A program made the position numbers and the translations under genes. From an uncultured Bacilli bacterium (lineage in GTDB: Bacteria > Bacillota_I > Bacilli_A > RFN20 > CAG-631): a stretch of 9,342 bases of DNA. The notes below the pieces were generated by a model, which did no database searches, had not been told where the DNA came from, and worked only from the letters and a program-made list of their open reading frames with translations. Shown here piece by piece: positions 1 through 6,226 of the stretch (position 1 is its first letter; the number at the start of each line of letters is the position of its first letter). Location of the stretch: positions 1 through 9,342 of the forward strand of contig CAKPZU010000086.1 of the NCBI GenBank assembly GCA_934215405.1, in the 5' to 3' direction.

Positions 1-522
1 ATTATAAGCATTATCAAGATGCTGTTCAAATCCTGGGGCATTTAAAATAAAAACAATTATTAAAATAAAAATACTACTTAAAATTGAAAAAAACATCGAA
101 ATGGCATGTAAATCAAATTTTTGAATACTGTAGCCTTTTTTAAAGAAATCCTTAACAACATAAAAGAGCATAAATATTGCACTTGTGATAACTACAGCAC
201 TTGCAATAGAAATTACAAACCTTCTAATAATTGAGTATGTATCAATACCTTTATGCAATGAAGGTAAAATTAAATAATCAATTGCTTGAAGAATAACAAA
301 TGCACCAATTGCCACATTTGTAATTAAATAAGTCCTTCTTACCTCGATTTTTTTACAGCTATTTGTAAAGAATGGAATAATAATTAAAACAATAGCTCCA
401 ATTAGCAAGCAAATTGCATAGCTTGTGGGATTATTTTTAGCTTCAGTTCTAATTAATAATAAATATAAAGAGAAAAAAGCAAAAATTAAACAAGAATACG
501 ATTTTTCTAAAAACTTTTTCAT
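1..522 (-). CDS. Multi-pass membrane protein of unknown function, C-terminus cut off by the window edge
   Basis: This reading frame stays open from position 522 to the window edge, 174 codons without a stop. The protein begins MKKFLEKSY and is strongly hydrophobic. I see five likely membrane segments, at about residues 9-25, 34-53, 64-86, 102-123 and 141-161. They are separated by short linkers, several rich in lysine or arginine (for example CKKIEVRR near 56-63 and KDFFKKGY near 124-131), as expected for an integral membrane protein. I recognise no family motif. Three in-frame ATG codons lie at 534, 528 and 522. I chose 522 because GGTGAT, which matches the 3' part of the Shine-Dalgarno consensus, ends 4 nt before it; it encodes MKKF instead of MVMKMKKF. 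It is divergent from the DJ-1 operon and shares its control region. Coding status is supported by the long open frame and the regular membrane topology. The function is unknown. Confidence 0.78.
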   Translation of the reverse strand, partial: MKKFLEKSYSCLIFAFFSLYLLLIRTEAKNNPTSYAICLLIGAIVLIIIPFFTNSCKKIEVRRTYLITNVAIGAFVILQAIDYLILPSLHKGIDTYSIIRRFVISIASAVVITSAIFMLFYVVKDFFKKGYSIQKFDLHAISMFFSILSSIFILIIVFILNAPGFEQHLDNAYN

Positions 523-543
523 TTTCATCACCATCTTAATTTT

Positions 544-573
544 ATAATAATTTGTAACAAATTGCTACAACAA
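544..573 (-). promoter_or_regulatory. Possible promoter for the leftward membrane-protein gene
   Basis: Read on the minus strand, TTGTTG (573-568) is followed after 18 nt by TATTAT (549-544), a 5/6 match to the -10 consensus. Transcription would start close to 537, giving a leader of only about 15 nt before the ATG at 522. An alternative pair, TTGTAG (570-565) and TATAAA (546-541), is nearly as good and would give an even shorter leader. AT-rich DNA yields such matches easily, so this is tentative. Confidence 0.3.
549..563. promoter_or_regulatory. 15-bp palindrome in the divergent promoter region, candidate operator
   Basis: AATTTGT-A-ACAAATT is a perfect inverted repeat with 7-bp arms around one central base. 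It touches the proposed -10/spacer of the leftward promoter and the proposed -35 of the rightward one, which is where a repressor or activator shared by both genes would bind. No protein in the window is an obvious DNA-binding regulator. Palindromes of this size can arise by chance in AT-rich DNA, so function is inferred from symmetry and position. Confidence 0.4.
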
Positions 574-589
574 AAAGACAAAGTATGTT
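562..589 (+). promoter_or_regulatory. Possible promoter for the DJ-1/galT operon
   Basis: TTGCTA (562-567) and TATGTT (584-589) are separated by 16 nt. Each matches its sigma-A box at 4 of 6 positions, so the promoter is weak by sequence. Transcription would begin near 596 and give a leader of about 78 nt that contains a palindrome (605-620) and a hairpin (647-665). TATTAT at 589-594 is an alternative -10 without a good -35. Confidence 0.33.
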
Positions 590-604
590 ATTATTATTAA
601 TAGT

Positions 605-620
605 AATGCTTAAAAGCATT
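605..620. promoter_or_regulatory. 16-bp inverted repeat in the DJ-1 leader
   Basis: AATGCTT-AA-AAGCATT is a perfect inverted repeat with 7-bp arms. It falls about 10 nt after the proposed rightward transcript start and 11 nt before the AGAAAGGAG sequence. It could be a DNA operator or an RNA hairpin in the leader. It is not a terminator for either direction: a run of A, not T, follows it on the plus strand, and no T-run follows it on the minus strand. Confidence 0.42.
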
Positions 621-630
621 AAAAAAATAA

Positions 631-665
631 AGAAAGGAGCAATTAATAATTAACTTAGTTAATTA
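631..665 (+). promoter_or_regulatory. Strong Shine-Dalgarno sequence followed by a hairpin, far upstream of the DJ-1 start
   Basis: AGAAAGGAG at 631-639 is the best ribosome binding site in the leader, yet the first ATG is at 674, 34 nt downstream. No ATG, GTG or TTG lies at normal spacing, and an in-frame TAG at 656-658 rules out an upstream extension. Between them, TAATTAAC (647-654) and GTTAATTA (658-665) can form a perfect 8-bp stem with a TTA loop. Folding it would reduce the effective spacing to about 15 nt. The sequence and pairing are seen directly; the bridging role is inferred. Confidence 0.45.
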
Positions 666-673
666 AAAAAAAT

Positions 674-1222
674 ATGAAAGGTTTAATGATTTTTGCTGAT
701 GGCTTTGAAGATAGTGAGGGTTTAACTACGCTTGATGTCTTAAAAAGAGCTAAAATGGATATTTGCTGCGTAAGCTTATCAAATAATAATTATGTTATTA
801 CATCATCAAATAATAAAATTGAATTTGATATATCTTATAATGAAATAGATTATAAGGAATATGATTTTTTGATTATTCCTGGTGGTAAAGCAGTATTTAA
901 TGTTTTAATTCATAGCTTATGGATTAACGAGGTAATTACATATTTTGCTACAAATAATAAATTGATTTGTGCAATCTGTGCTGCTCCTATGCTAATTGGA
1001 AGGCTTGGTTTTTTAAAGGACTATAAATATACTTGCTTTCCAGGATGTGAAGCAAATATAATTGGTGGCGAGCTAATAAATCAAAGCGTTGTCTATGATA
1101 AAAATATTATTAGCGCTAAATCAATGTATTATTCATGTGATTTTGCTTTAAAGATTATTGAAGTTTTAAAAGGAAAAAATGAAAGAGAAATTATAGAAAG
1201 ACAAATAAAAGGGTTAGAATAG
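674..1222 (+). CDS. DJ-1/PfpI family protein (glyoxalase III / protein-maintenance type)
   Basis: This 182-residue protein has the DJ-1/PfpI (class I glutamine amidotransferase-like) fold. Three features show this: the N-terminal strand and turn MIFADGFEDSE, with E15 at the place of the conserved active-site glutamate; the glycine turn FLIIPGG at 65-71; and the nucleophile elbow ICAICAAP at 98-105, with C102 aligned to DJ-1 Cys106. The length is normal for a single-domain member (about 180-190). Family members act on methylglyoxal, glycated products or oxidative damage in the cytoplasm; the exact activity cannot be read from sequence. The usual small-residue GPG-like stretch late in the protein is replaced by SAKSMYYS near 147-154, and seven cysteines are present. 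The start at 674 retains the first beta strand; a later ATG at 686 would lose it. It heads a four-gene run, and galT starts 2 nt after its stop. The ribosome binding site is displaced (631-639). Confidence 0.88.
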   Translation: MKGLMIFADGFEDSEGLTTLDVLKRAKMDICCVSLSNNNYVITSSNNKIEFDISYNEIDYKEYDFLIIPGGKAVFNVLIHSLWINEVITYFATNNKLICAICAAPMLIGRLGFLKDYKYTCFPGCEANIIGGELINQSVVYDKNIISAKSMYYSCDFALKIIEVLKGKNEREIIERQIKGLE

Positions 1223-1224
1223 TT

Positions 1225-2703
1225 ATGAATATTTATATGTTAATTGATGCCTTACTTGAATATGGAAAAGAAAAAGGCTTATTAGAGGAAATAGATTATT
1301 ATTATACTTTAAATGCTTTATTAGCCATATTTAAACTTGATGAATATGTAAAGCCTATTGAAAAGGTTAATTTGACATTAGATGAAATCTTAAATTCAAT
1401 GCTAGATTATGCAATTAATAATAATTTAATAGAAAATAGCAACGAAAATAGAGATTTATTTGATACAAAAATTATGGGTGTATTTGCTAAAAAACCATCA
1501 GTATTTAAAGAAAAAATGGATGAATTAGTAAATATTGATCCATCAACTGCAACTACTTATTTTTATAATTATTGTAAAAATATAAATTACATTAGAGCAT
1601 CAAGAATTGCTAAAGATATTCATTTTGATTATTTATCAAAATATGGAACAATTAATATTTCAATAAATATGTCAAAGCCTGAAAAGGATCCAAATGACAT
1701 CAAGAAGCTCTTAACATTAAAGAAATCTTCATACCCTAAATGTATGCTTTGTCTTGAAAATATAAACTATGCAGGACATATTGGCTTTCCTGCTCGTCAA
1801 ACACTAATGGCTTATCCGCTTACATTAGCTAATGAGCATTACTATATGCAATATTCGCCATATAGCTATTTTAACGAACATATAATTTGCTTCCATGAAG
1901 ATCATTTTAATATGAGAATGACTAATCAATCCTTTAAGGAGCTTGTTTCTTTTATTAAAATATTTCCACACTATTTTATTGGTAGTAATACTAATTTACC
2001 AATTGTTGGTGGAAGTATTTTAAACCATCAACACTTCCAAGGTGGAAAGGCAATTCTACCAATGCAAAATGCTAAAGAGGTATTTATGTATGAAACTAAT
2101 GAAGTAGAGGTTTATAAGCTTATTTGGCCAATGAATGCTATTAGATTAAAATGTAAGGATGATAATAAATTATTAGAGGTTGCTTTTAAAGTATTATCTA
2201 AATGGTTAAACTATGAAAATAAAGATTTAATGATTATAAATAGTAAGGAAGAAATCCATAATACTATTACTCCTATTACTAGAAAAAGAAATGGAGTTTA
2301 CGAATTTGATTTAGTATTAAGGAATAATATTACTACAAGTGATAGGCCTTTAGGCTTATTCCATCCTCAAGAAAAATATTGGCATATTAAAAAGGAAAAT
2401 ATTGGCTTAATTGAGGTTATGGGTCTTGCTATTTTACCATCAAGATTAAACAAAGAAATGGGACTTGTTAAAAAATATTTATTAAATGAATCATTAAGTG
2501 AAGATGAATTAAATGATATTGAAAAACATCTTGAATGGGCTAATGAAATAAAGCATAATAATAATGTGAGCAAAGAAAATATTGACACAATAGTTAATAA
2601 TGCTATTGGTGAGGTTTTTATAAATGTTTTAAAGGATTGTGCAGTATTTAAGGATGAAAATATTAATGAATTTGATAAATTTATAGATAGTATAAAGGAG
2701 TAA
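1225..2703 (+). CDS. galT: UDP-glucose--hexose-1-phosphate uridylyltransferase, class II
   Basis: GalT exchanges uridylyl groups between UDP-glucose and galactose 1-phosphate in the cytoplasm, the second enzymatic step of the Leloir pathway. The 492-residue length and sequence fit the class II, Firmicutes-type enzyme, not the roughly 350-residue class I form. Diagnostic stretches are YPKCMLCLENINYAGH (170-185), ARQTLMAYPLTL (190-201), QYSPYSYFNEHIICF (209-223), FPHYFIGSNTNLPIVGGS (247-264) and the catalytic NHQHFQGG (267-274), where H268 and H270 form the His-x-His nucleophile motif. Most class II enzymes I recall read HDHFQ, so HQHFQ is a small variation. The start is supported by AAAAGGG (1207-1213) inside the end of the DJ-1 gene, 11 nt before the ATG. 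No galK, galM or galE is in this window, which is unusual because these often cluster with galT. The ending (…IDSIKE) carries the ribosome binding site of the next gene. Confidence 0.95.
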   Translation: MNIYMLIDALLEYGKEKGLLEEIDYYYTLNALLAIFKLDEYVKPIEKVNLTLDEILNSMLDYAINNNLIENSNENRDLFDTKIMGVFAKKPSVFKEKMDELVNIDPSTATTYFYNYCKNINYIRASRIAKDIHFDYLSKYGTINISINMSKPEKDPNDIKKLLTLKKSSYPKCMLCLENINYAGHIGFPARQTLMAYPLTLANEHYYMQYSPYSYFNEHIICFHEDHFNMRMTNQSFKELVSFIKIFPHYFIGSNTNLPIVGGSILNHQHFQGGKAILPMQNAKEVFMYETNEVEVYKLIWPMNAIRLKCKDDNKLLEVAFKVLSKWLNYENKDLMIINSKEEIHNTITPITRKRNGVYEFDLVLRNNITTSDRPLGLFHPQEKYWHIKKENIGLIEVMGLAILPSRLNKEMGLVKKYLLNESLSEDELNDIEKHLEWANEIKHNNNVSKENIDTIVNNAIGEVFINVLKDCAVFKDENINEFDKFIDSIKE

Positions 2704-2707
2704 ATGT

Positions 2708-3037
2708 ATGGAAGATAAAGAAAAAAAATTTACTGATGATGAATTAATTGAAGATGTAAAAGCAGATGATGATGCGCCGGTTAAGGTTATCTATAGATGC
2801 AAAAAATGCGGTCAAATTTTATCTAAGGATGCTAAAGATTGCTGGAAGTGCTCAAGTAAAGACATCGAAGAAGTTGTAGAAGAAGATACTAAAGAATTAA
2901 GAAAGGTTATGCTTCAAGATAGAATAGAAAAACTTGAAAATGATGTTAAAGGCTTAAAGAAATCTAATGATTTTTTATATATCGTTATTGTGGCTTTAGT
3001 AGTTTTTTTATTCATATTCTTAATTAGTAAGAAATAA
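2708..3037 (+). CDS. Small zinc-ribbon protein with coiled coil and C-terminal membrane anchor
   Basis: This is a 109-residue protein of clear architecture but no family name I can give. It has an acidic N-terminus (1-23), then a zinc ribbon formed by C31-x2-C34 and C45-x2-C48. A charged, probably helical or coiled-coil stretch (about 60-86, ELRKVMLQDRIEKLENDV) follows, and one membrane helix (about 89-106, FLYIVIVALVVFLFIFLI) ends in SKK. With no N-terminal signal, the zinc ribbon should face the cytoplasm in a tail-anchored arrangement. The start at 2708 has AAAGGAG at 2694-2700, inside the end of galT, at ideal 7-nt spacing. A second ATG at 2704 is in another frame and meets a stop after four codons. 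It lies 4 nt after galT and 1 nt before the phosphoesterase gene, so it is almost certainly co-transcribed. A role as a membrane-tethered adaptor or metal-dependent sensor is speculation. Confidence 0.85.
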   Translation: MEDKEKKFTDDELIEDVKADDDAPVKVIYRCKKCGQILSKDAKDCWKCSSKDIEEVVEEDTKELRKVMLQDRIEKLENDVKGLKKSNDFLYIVIVALVVFLFIFLISKK

Positions 3038-3038
3038 T

Positions 3039-3515
3039 ATGAAGTATATTATAGTAACAAGTGATAGTCATGGTAATACTAATGCTTTAAAGAATATAGC
3101 ATTAAGATACCCTGATGCTTTTTGCTATTTAAATTTAGGTGATTTTTGCGATAGTGAAGAAGCAATTTCACCTTTTTTAAGTGTTAAGGGTAATAATGAT
3201 TATTTACCTATTCCTCTTCAAAGAATAATAACAATTGATAATAAAAGAATTTTAATGCTTCATGGTCATAATACATTTTTATCTTTAAGCAATTTACTAT
3301 CTATGGCTAAAAGAAATAATTGCAATATAATTCTTTATGGTCATACACATGTTTTAAACTATAAAGTAATTGATAACATATATATTATTAATCCTGGAGC
3401 TATTTCTTATCCTAGAAGTGAATATGGCTCAACCTATGCTTTAATTTACTTTAACAATAATAAGATTGAAGTAAAGTTTAAATCATTAGATACAAATCAA
3501 AATATTGAGTTATAA
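3039..3515 (+). CDS. YfcE/MJ0936-type metallophosphoesterase
   Basis: This 158-residue cytoplasmic enzyme belongs to the calcineurin-like phosphoesterase superfamily, in the short YfcE/MJ0936 group of phosphodiesterases that use two divalent metals. All metal-binding motifs are in order: SDSHG (D9, H11), GDFCD (D35), GNND (N52/N53), LHGH (H75) and GHTH (H102, H104), followed by the typical NPGAIS turn at 118-123. In the family the third motif is often GNCD; here it is GNND. Length and motif spacing are normal, so the gene looks intact. Family members cleave artificial phosphodiester substrates and the physiological substrate is generally unknown, so I give no gene symbol. The ATG is 1 nt after the zinc-ribbon gene stop and has only a weak AAGAAA-like ribosome site, which suggests translational coupling. 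It is the last gene of the run; no convincing terminator hairpin follows, only a T-rich tract from about 3521 to 3570. Confidence 0.9.
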   Translation: MKYIIVTSDSHGNTNALKNIALRYPDAFCYLNLGDFCDSEEAISPFLSVKGNNDYLPIPLQRIITIDNKRILMLHGHNTFLSLSNLLSMAKRNNCNIILYGHTHVLNYKVIDNIYIINPGAISYPRSEYGSTYALIYFNNNKIEVKFKSLDTNQNIEL

Positions 3516-3577
3516 TGTGCTTTTTTAACATTTTTACGGTTTTTGTTTTGCTTTATTTGCTTTGTTTATAAAATAAA

Positions 3578-3606
3578 TTGTGATAAATATCTAATTATGA
3601 TATAAT
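3578..3606 (+). promoter_or_regulatory. Strong sigma-A-type promoter with extended -10 for the glycosyltransferase pair
   Basis: TTGTGA (3578-3583) and a perfect TATAAT (3601-3606) are separated by exactly 17 nt. TG at 3598-3599 adds the extended -10 element (TGATATAAT). Transcription should start near 3613, giving a leader of about 80 nt before the ATG at 3693. It is one of the two best promoters by sequence in the window. Confidence 0.78.
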
Positions 3607-3617
3607 TATTTGGTCAT

Positions 3618-3639
3618 ATAGAATTATAGTTAATTCTAT
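3618..3639. promoter_or_regulatory. 9-bp inverted repeat just downstream of the transcript start
   Basis: ATAGAATTA (3618-3626) and TAATTCTAT (3631-3639) are perfect inverted arms separated by TAGT. They begin about 5 nt after the predicted transcription start. This is the classic place for a repressor operator, and the transcript could also form a 5' hairpin there that protects the mRNA end. No T-run follows, so it is not a terminator. The choice between DNA operator and RNA structure cannot be made from sequence alone. Confidence 0.48.
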
Positions 3640-3692
3640 TAAATTTGTTATTTAATCAATTAAAAAAATAGTAATTTGAAAGGTGTAATAAA

Positions 3693-4856
3693 ATGGCTAA
3701 AAAATTACGAATTTTATTTCCATATGTTGAAGCAGGTATTGGTCATATTATGCCAATGAAAGCTTTTGTAAATGAATTTTCTAAAAAATACGGTGATGAG
3801 TTTGAAATTGTCGAGGTAAATTTTTTTAAGGATGCCAAAGACAAGGATTTATTAAAATATGAAAAATGGTATTGCGATAATGTTAGAAATTTTGCTAGAT
3901 TTCCAATATATGGCCATTTAACAACAACAGTTGCAAAAATGACTCCAATAAAAGTTGTTAACTGGTTTATGATGAAGGCAACATGCCCTAAGGTTTATAA
4001 AAAAGCAATAAAGCAAATGGAAGATTATGATGCTGATATTGTCTTTTCAACACATTGGGCAACAAATTATTATGCAATGCATTCAAAAAACCATCCATAT
4101 TCAATAATGTATTGCCCAGATTGCACCTTTAATCATGCCTTTGATTATGATTCATCATTATCAATTATTTCAACAAAAATCGGCTATGAAAAGGGCTTGA
4201 AAAATAAAAAAAGATATAATAAAAAGAATTTAAAGCAATCTTCCTTCTTAATTAGACCAGAAGCCTTTGAGGTGCCATTTGATAAATATGAAAATCGTAA
4301 AAACTTAAATCTTCCATTAGATAAATTTACAATTATGATGATGGAAGGTGGATACGGCGTTGGAAAAATGAAATATTTATGTGAGCAGCTAGTAAGGGAA
4401 GATTTAAATATAACAATTGTTGCCGCTTGTGGTAAAAATGAAGAATTATATGAATATTTAAGTTCTTTAGAGATTAATAGCAAGGTTACATTTGTTCCGC
4501 TAAGAATGACTGAGCATATTTTAGCTTATATTGCTGCTTGTGATTTATTTGTTGGTAAGGGTGGAAATAGTATTGCTGAGCCAACCTTCTTTGGACATCC
4601 ATCAATTATAACAACATTGTCTACTGGAATAGAACTTGATATTGCTAATTTTTATGCTAAAAATGTTGGCTGTGCTATTATTAGTTTATACAACTTAAAA
4701 ACTTTAAAGCTAATTCATAATTTTATAAATAATCCTAATTTATTAAAGGAATATGAAAAAAATGCTTTACTTGATCATGATAGGTATGGTTGCAGACCTT
4801 GTGTTGACTTGGTTTATCATGAAATACAAAAATGGAAAGAAGGTCGTCAAATATGA
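3693..4856 (+). CDS. GT28 / MGDG-synthase-like glycosyltransferase, probable glycolipid synthesis
   Basis: This 387-residue protein has the two-domain GT-B layout of the MGDG synthase/UgtP/MurG-like group. The N-terminal acceptor domain opens with FPYVEAGIGHIMPMKAF (9-25), where AGIGH replaces the usual G-x-GH loop. The C-terminal donor domain starts with MMMEGGYGVGK (215-225). It carries the signature FVGKGGNSIAEPTFFGHPSI (286-305), whose glycine-rich turn and E296 match the UDP-sugar-binding region of the family. Relatives transfer glucose or galactose from a UDP-sugar to diacylglycerol or another lipid at the inner face of the membrane; here the acceptor is inferred. No transmembrane segment or signal is evident, so it is probably a peripheral protein. 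The ribosome site GAAAGGTG (3678-3685) is 7 nt before the ATG. Its TGA overlaps the ATG of the next glycosyltransferase. Related MurG-like activity is possible but the sequence fits lipid glycosylation better. Confidence 0.82.
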   Translation: MAKKLRILFPYVEAGIGHIMPMKAFVNEFSKKYGDEFEIVEVNFFKDAKDKDLLKYEKWYCDNVRNFARFPIYGHLTTTVAKMTPIKVVNWFMMKATCPKVYKKAIKQMEDYDADIVFSTHWATNYYAMHSKNHPYSIMYCPDCTFNHAFDYDSSLSIISTKIGYEKGLKNKKRYNKKNLKQSSFLIRPEAFEVPFDKYENRKNLNLPLDKFTIMMMEGGYGVGKMKYLCEQLVREDLNITIVAACGKNEELYEYLSSLEINSKVTFVPLRMTEHILAYIAACDLFVGKGGNSIAEPTFFGHPSIITTLSTGIELDIANFYAKNVGCAIISLYNLKTLKLIHNFINNPNLLKEYEKNALLDHDRYGCRPCVDLVYHEIQKWKEGRQI

Positions 4857-6226
4857 TATTATTTGCTTTAGATAGTTACTTAAATGTAGTTAATATTGTC
4901 TTTACAATATTATTCTTTATAATGACATTAATAGTGTTACATTTTGCAATTATAGCAATTGCTGGAATATTTGCTAAAAAGAAATATCCCGAAAGCAATG
5001 TTTATAATAGATATGGCTGCATTATTCCTGCTCGTAATGAGGAAAATACTGTAGCAGATTTAATTACTAGCATTCGTAAAACAAAATACCCGCAAGATAA
5101 GCTTGATATATTTGTTATTGCTCATAACTGCACTGATAATACAGCTAAAGTGGCTCGTGAAGCAGGTGCAACAGTATATGAATATAACAACCCAAATGAA
5201 TGTACAATGGGTTATGCTTTTAAATATTTATTTTCTTGTATTGAAAAAGATTATAAAACAAGTAGCTATGATGGATTTTTCTTATTTAATGCTGATAATA
5301 TTGTTGCTAATGATTATTTTAATAAAATGAATGATGCTTTTAATTATTATGATAAAAAATATATTATTACATCATTTAGAAATTCAAGAAACTTTAACTC
5401 AAATGTAATGGCTGGCCTTTATGGTATTTATTTTGCGATTGGAAGTAGACTTGAATCTCGTGGAAGAACTGCTTTAAATATTTCAACCCGTGTTCAAGGA
5501 ACAGGTTATGTAGTTAATAGTGATTTTGTTAAGGATGGCTGGAAATATGTAACCTTAACTGAAGACTGGGAATTATCAGCTGATCAAGTATTAGCTGGCA
5601 ATCAAATAAAGTATTGTGATGCTGCTGTATTTTATGATGAGCAACCAACTAACTTTAAAATTATGTGGCGTCAACGTGTAAGATGGAGCAGAGGACATTT
5701 ATTAGTTTTCTTTACTAGAATGAAAGATTTATTAAGCTCTTTGTTTATTCCAAAAAAACATAAAAGCTTTTCAATTTATGATACAACAATTAATTGCTCT
5801 CCATATTGCATTGCTTTAGTGTTTTTATTTGTTGCGAAAATAATTTGCCTTTTACTTGCTCCACTTGCTGATTTATCAATGCCAGTTGATGAGGTGTATA
5901 AGCAAGTGTTCATAGGAGTAAGCGGTATAAATAACCCTTTTGCTTTTGATTTTAATACAATGAGCTTTACAAGTGATGGCTATTTATTTGAATTAATAAG
6001 AAACGCAACTATTGGTTATATATCTACTGCTTTAGTTGCTGTATTAACATTTATTATTGAACATAAGCGTATTGGTAAAATGAACTTTTTCTTAAAGGTA
6101 GCTATTTGCTTATTATGGCCTTTATTTGTCTTTATTCAATTTCCAATAGATGTTCAAGCTATTATGTCAAAGAACTTGGGGTGGAAACCAATCCCTCATG
6201 GTGATAAAAAAAGTAAAAAAGCTTAA
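4853..6226 (+). CDS. Membrane-bound family 2 glycosyltransferase
   Basis: This 457-residue inverting GT-A enzyme has a membrane helix at about 14-40. A cytoplasmic catalytic domain follows, and three further helices lie at about 317-337, 387-404 and 412-430. Catalytic motifs are in order: IPARNEE (58-64), NADN (146-149) as the metal/nucleotide-binding acidic motif, TEDWEL (236-241) with the catalytic acid pair, and RQRVRW (273-278), the Q-x-x-R-W motif of processive or cellulose-synthase-like enzymes. The loop QGTGYVV (215-221) is also typical. It should transfer sugar from a nucleotide donor to a lipid or growing glycan at the membrane. I chose the ATG at 4853, which overlaps the previous gene's TGA as ATGA and has AAGG at 4840-4843 with 9-nt spacing. 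An in-frame ATG at 4832 would add seven residues (MERRSSN) but lacks a comparable site. Coupling to the GT28 gene suggests consecutive steps on one acceptor. The C-terminus ends in a basic KKSKKA tail. Confidence 0.88.
   Translation: MILFALDSYLNVVNIVFTILFFIMTLIVLHFAIIAIAGIFAKKKYPESNVYNRYGCIIPARNEENTVADLITSIRKTKYPQDKLDIFVIAHNCTDNTAKVAREAGATVYEYNNPNECTMGYAFKYLFSCIEKDYKTSSYDGFFLFNADNIVANDYFNKMNDAFNYYDKKYIITSFRNSRNFNSNVMAGLYGIYFAIGSRLESRGRTALNISTRVQGTGYVVNSDFVKDGWKYVTLTEDWELSADQVLAGNQIKYCDAAVFYDEQPTNFKIMWRQRVRWSRGHLLVFFTRMKDLLSSLFIPKKHKSFSIYDTTINCSPYCIALVFLFVAKIICLLLAPLADLSMPVDEVYKQVFIGVSGINNPFAFDFNTMSFTSDGYLFELIRNATIGYISTALVAVLTFIIEHKRIGKMNFFLKVAICLLWPLFVFIQFPIDVQAIMSKNLGWKPIPHGDKKSKKA

Noticed and set aside
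2367..2588. Minus-strand open frame of 73 codons inside galT
   Set aside because: It lies antisense within a strongly conserved gene, and its Ser/Leu/Phe-rich content is what an AT-rich gene gives in reverse. No ribosome site or family motif.
3516..3577. Possible terminator in the T-rich tract after the phosphoesterase gene
   Set aside because: Several T-runs are present but the best stem I can draw is four pairs (AACA/TGTT), too weak to call.
4184..4483. Minus-strand open frame of 99 codons inside the GT28-like gene
   Set aside because: It is entirely antisense to a well-supported glycosyltransferase, with low-complexity composition and no conserved motif.
4832..4855. Upstream start at 4832 for the GT2 gene
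   Set aside because: The ATG at 4853 has AAGG at good spacing and forms the typical ATGA coupling overlap. The extra seven residues (MERRSSN) are polar and precede an otherwise normal N-terminal helix.
4854..4856. TGA at the end of the GT28-like gene read as tryptophan (mycoplasma code)
   Set aside because: Read-through would end at a TAG after only a few codons. The TGA overlaps the next gene's start in a normal coupling arrangement, and Trp is TGG elsewhere in the window.
5103..5330. Plus-strand 75-codon frame inside the GT2 gene
   Set aside because: It is an out-of-frame shadow of the catalytic domain, rich in Leu and Ile, with no independent start signal.
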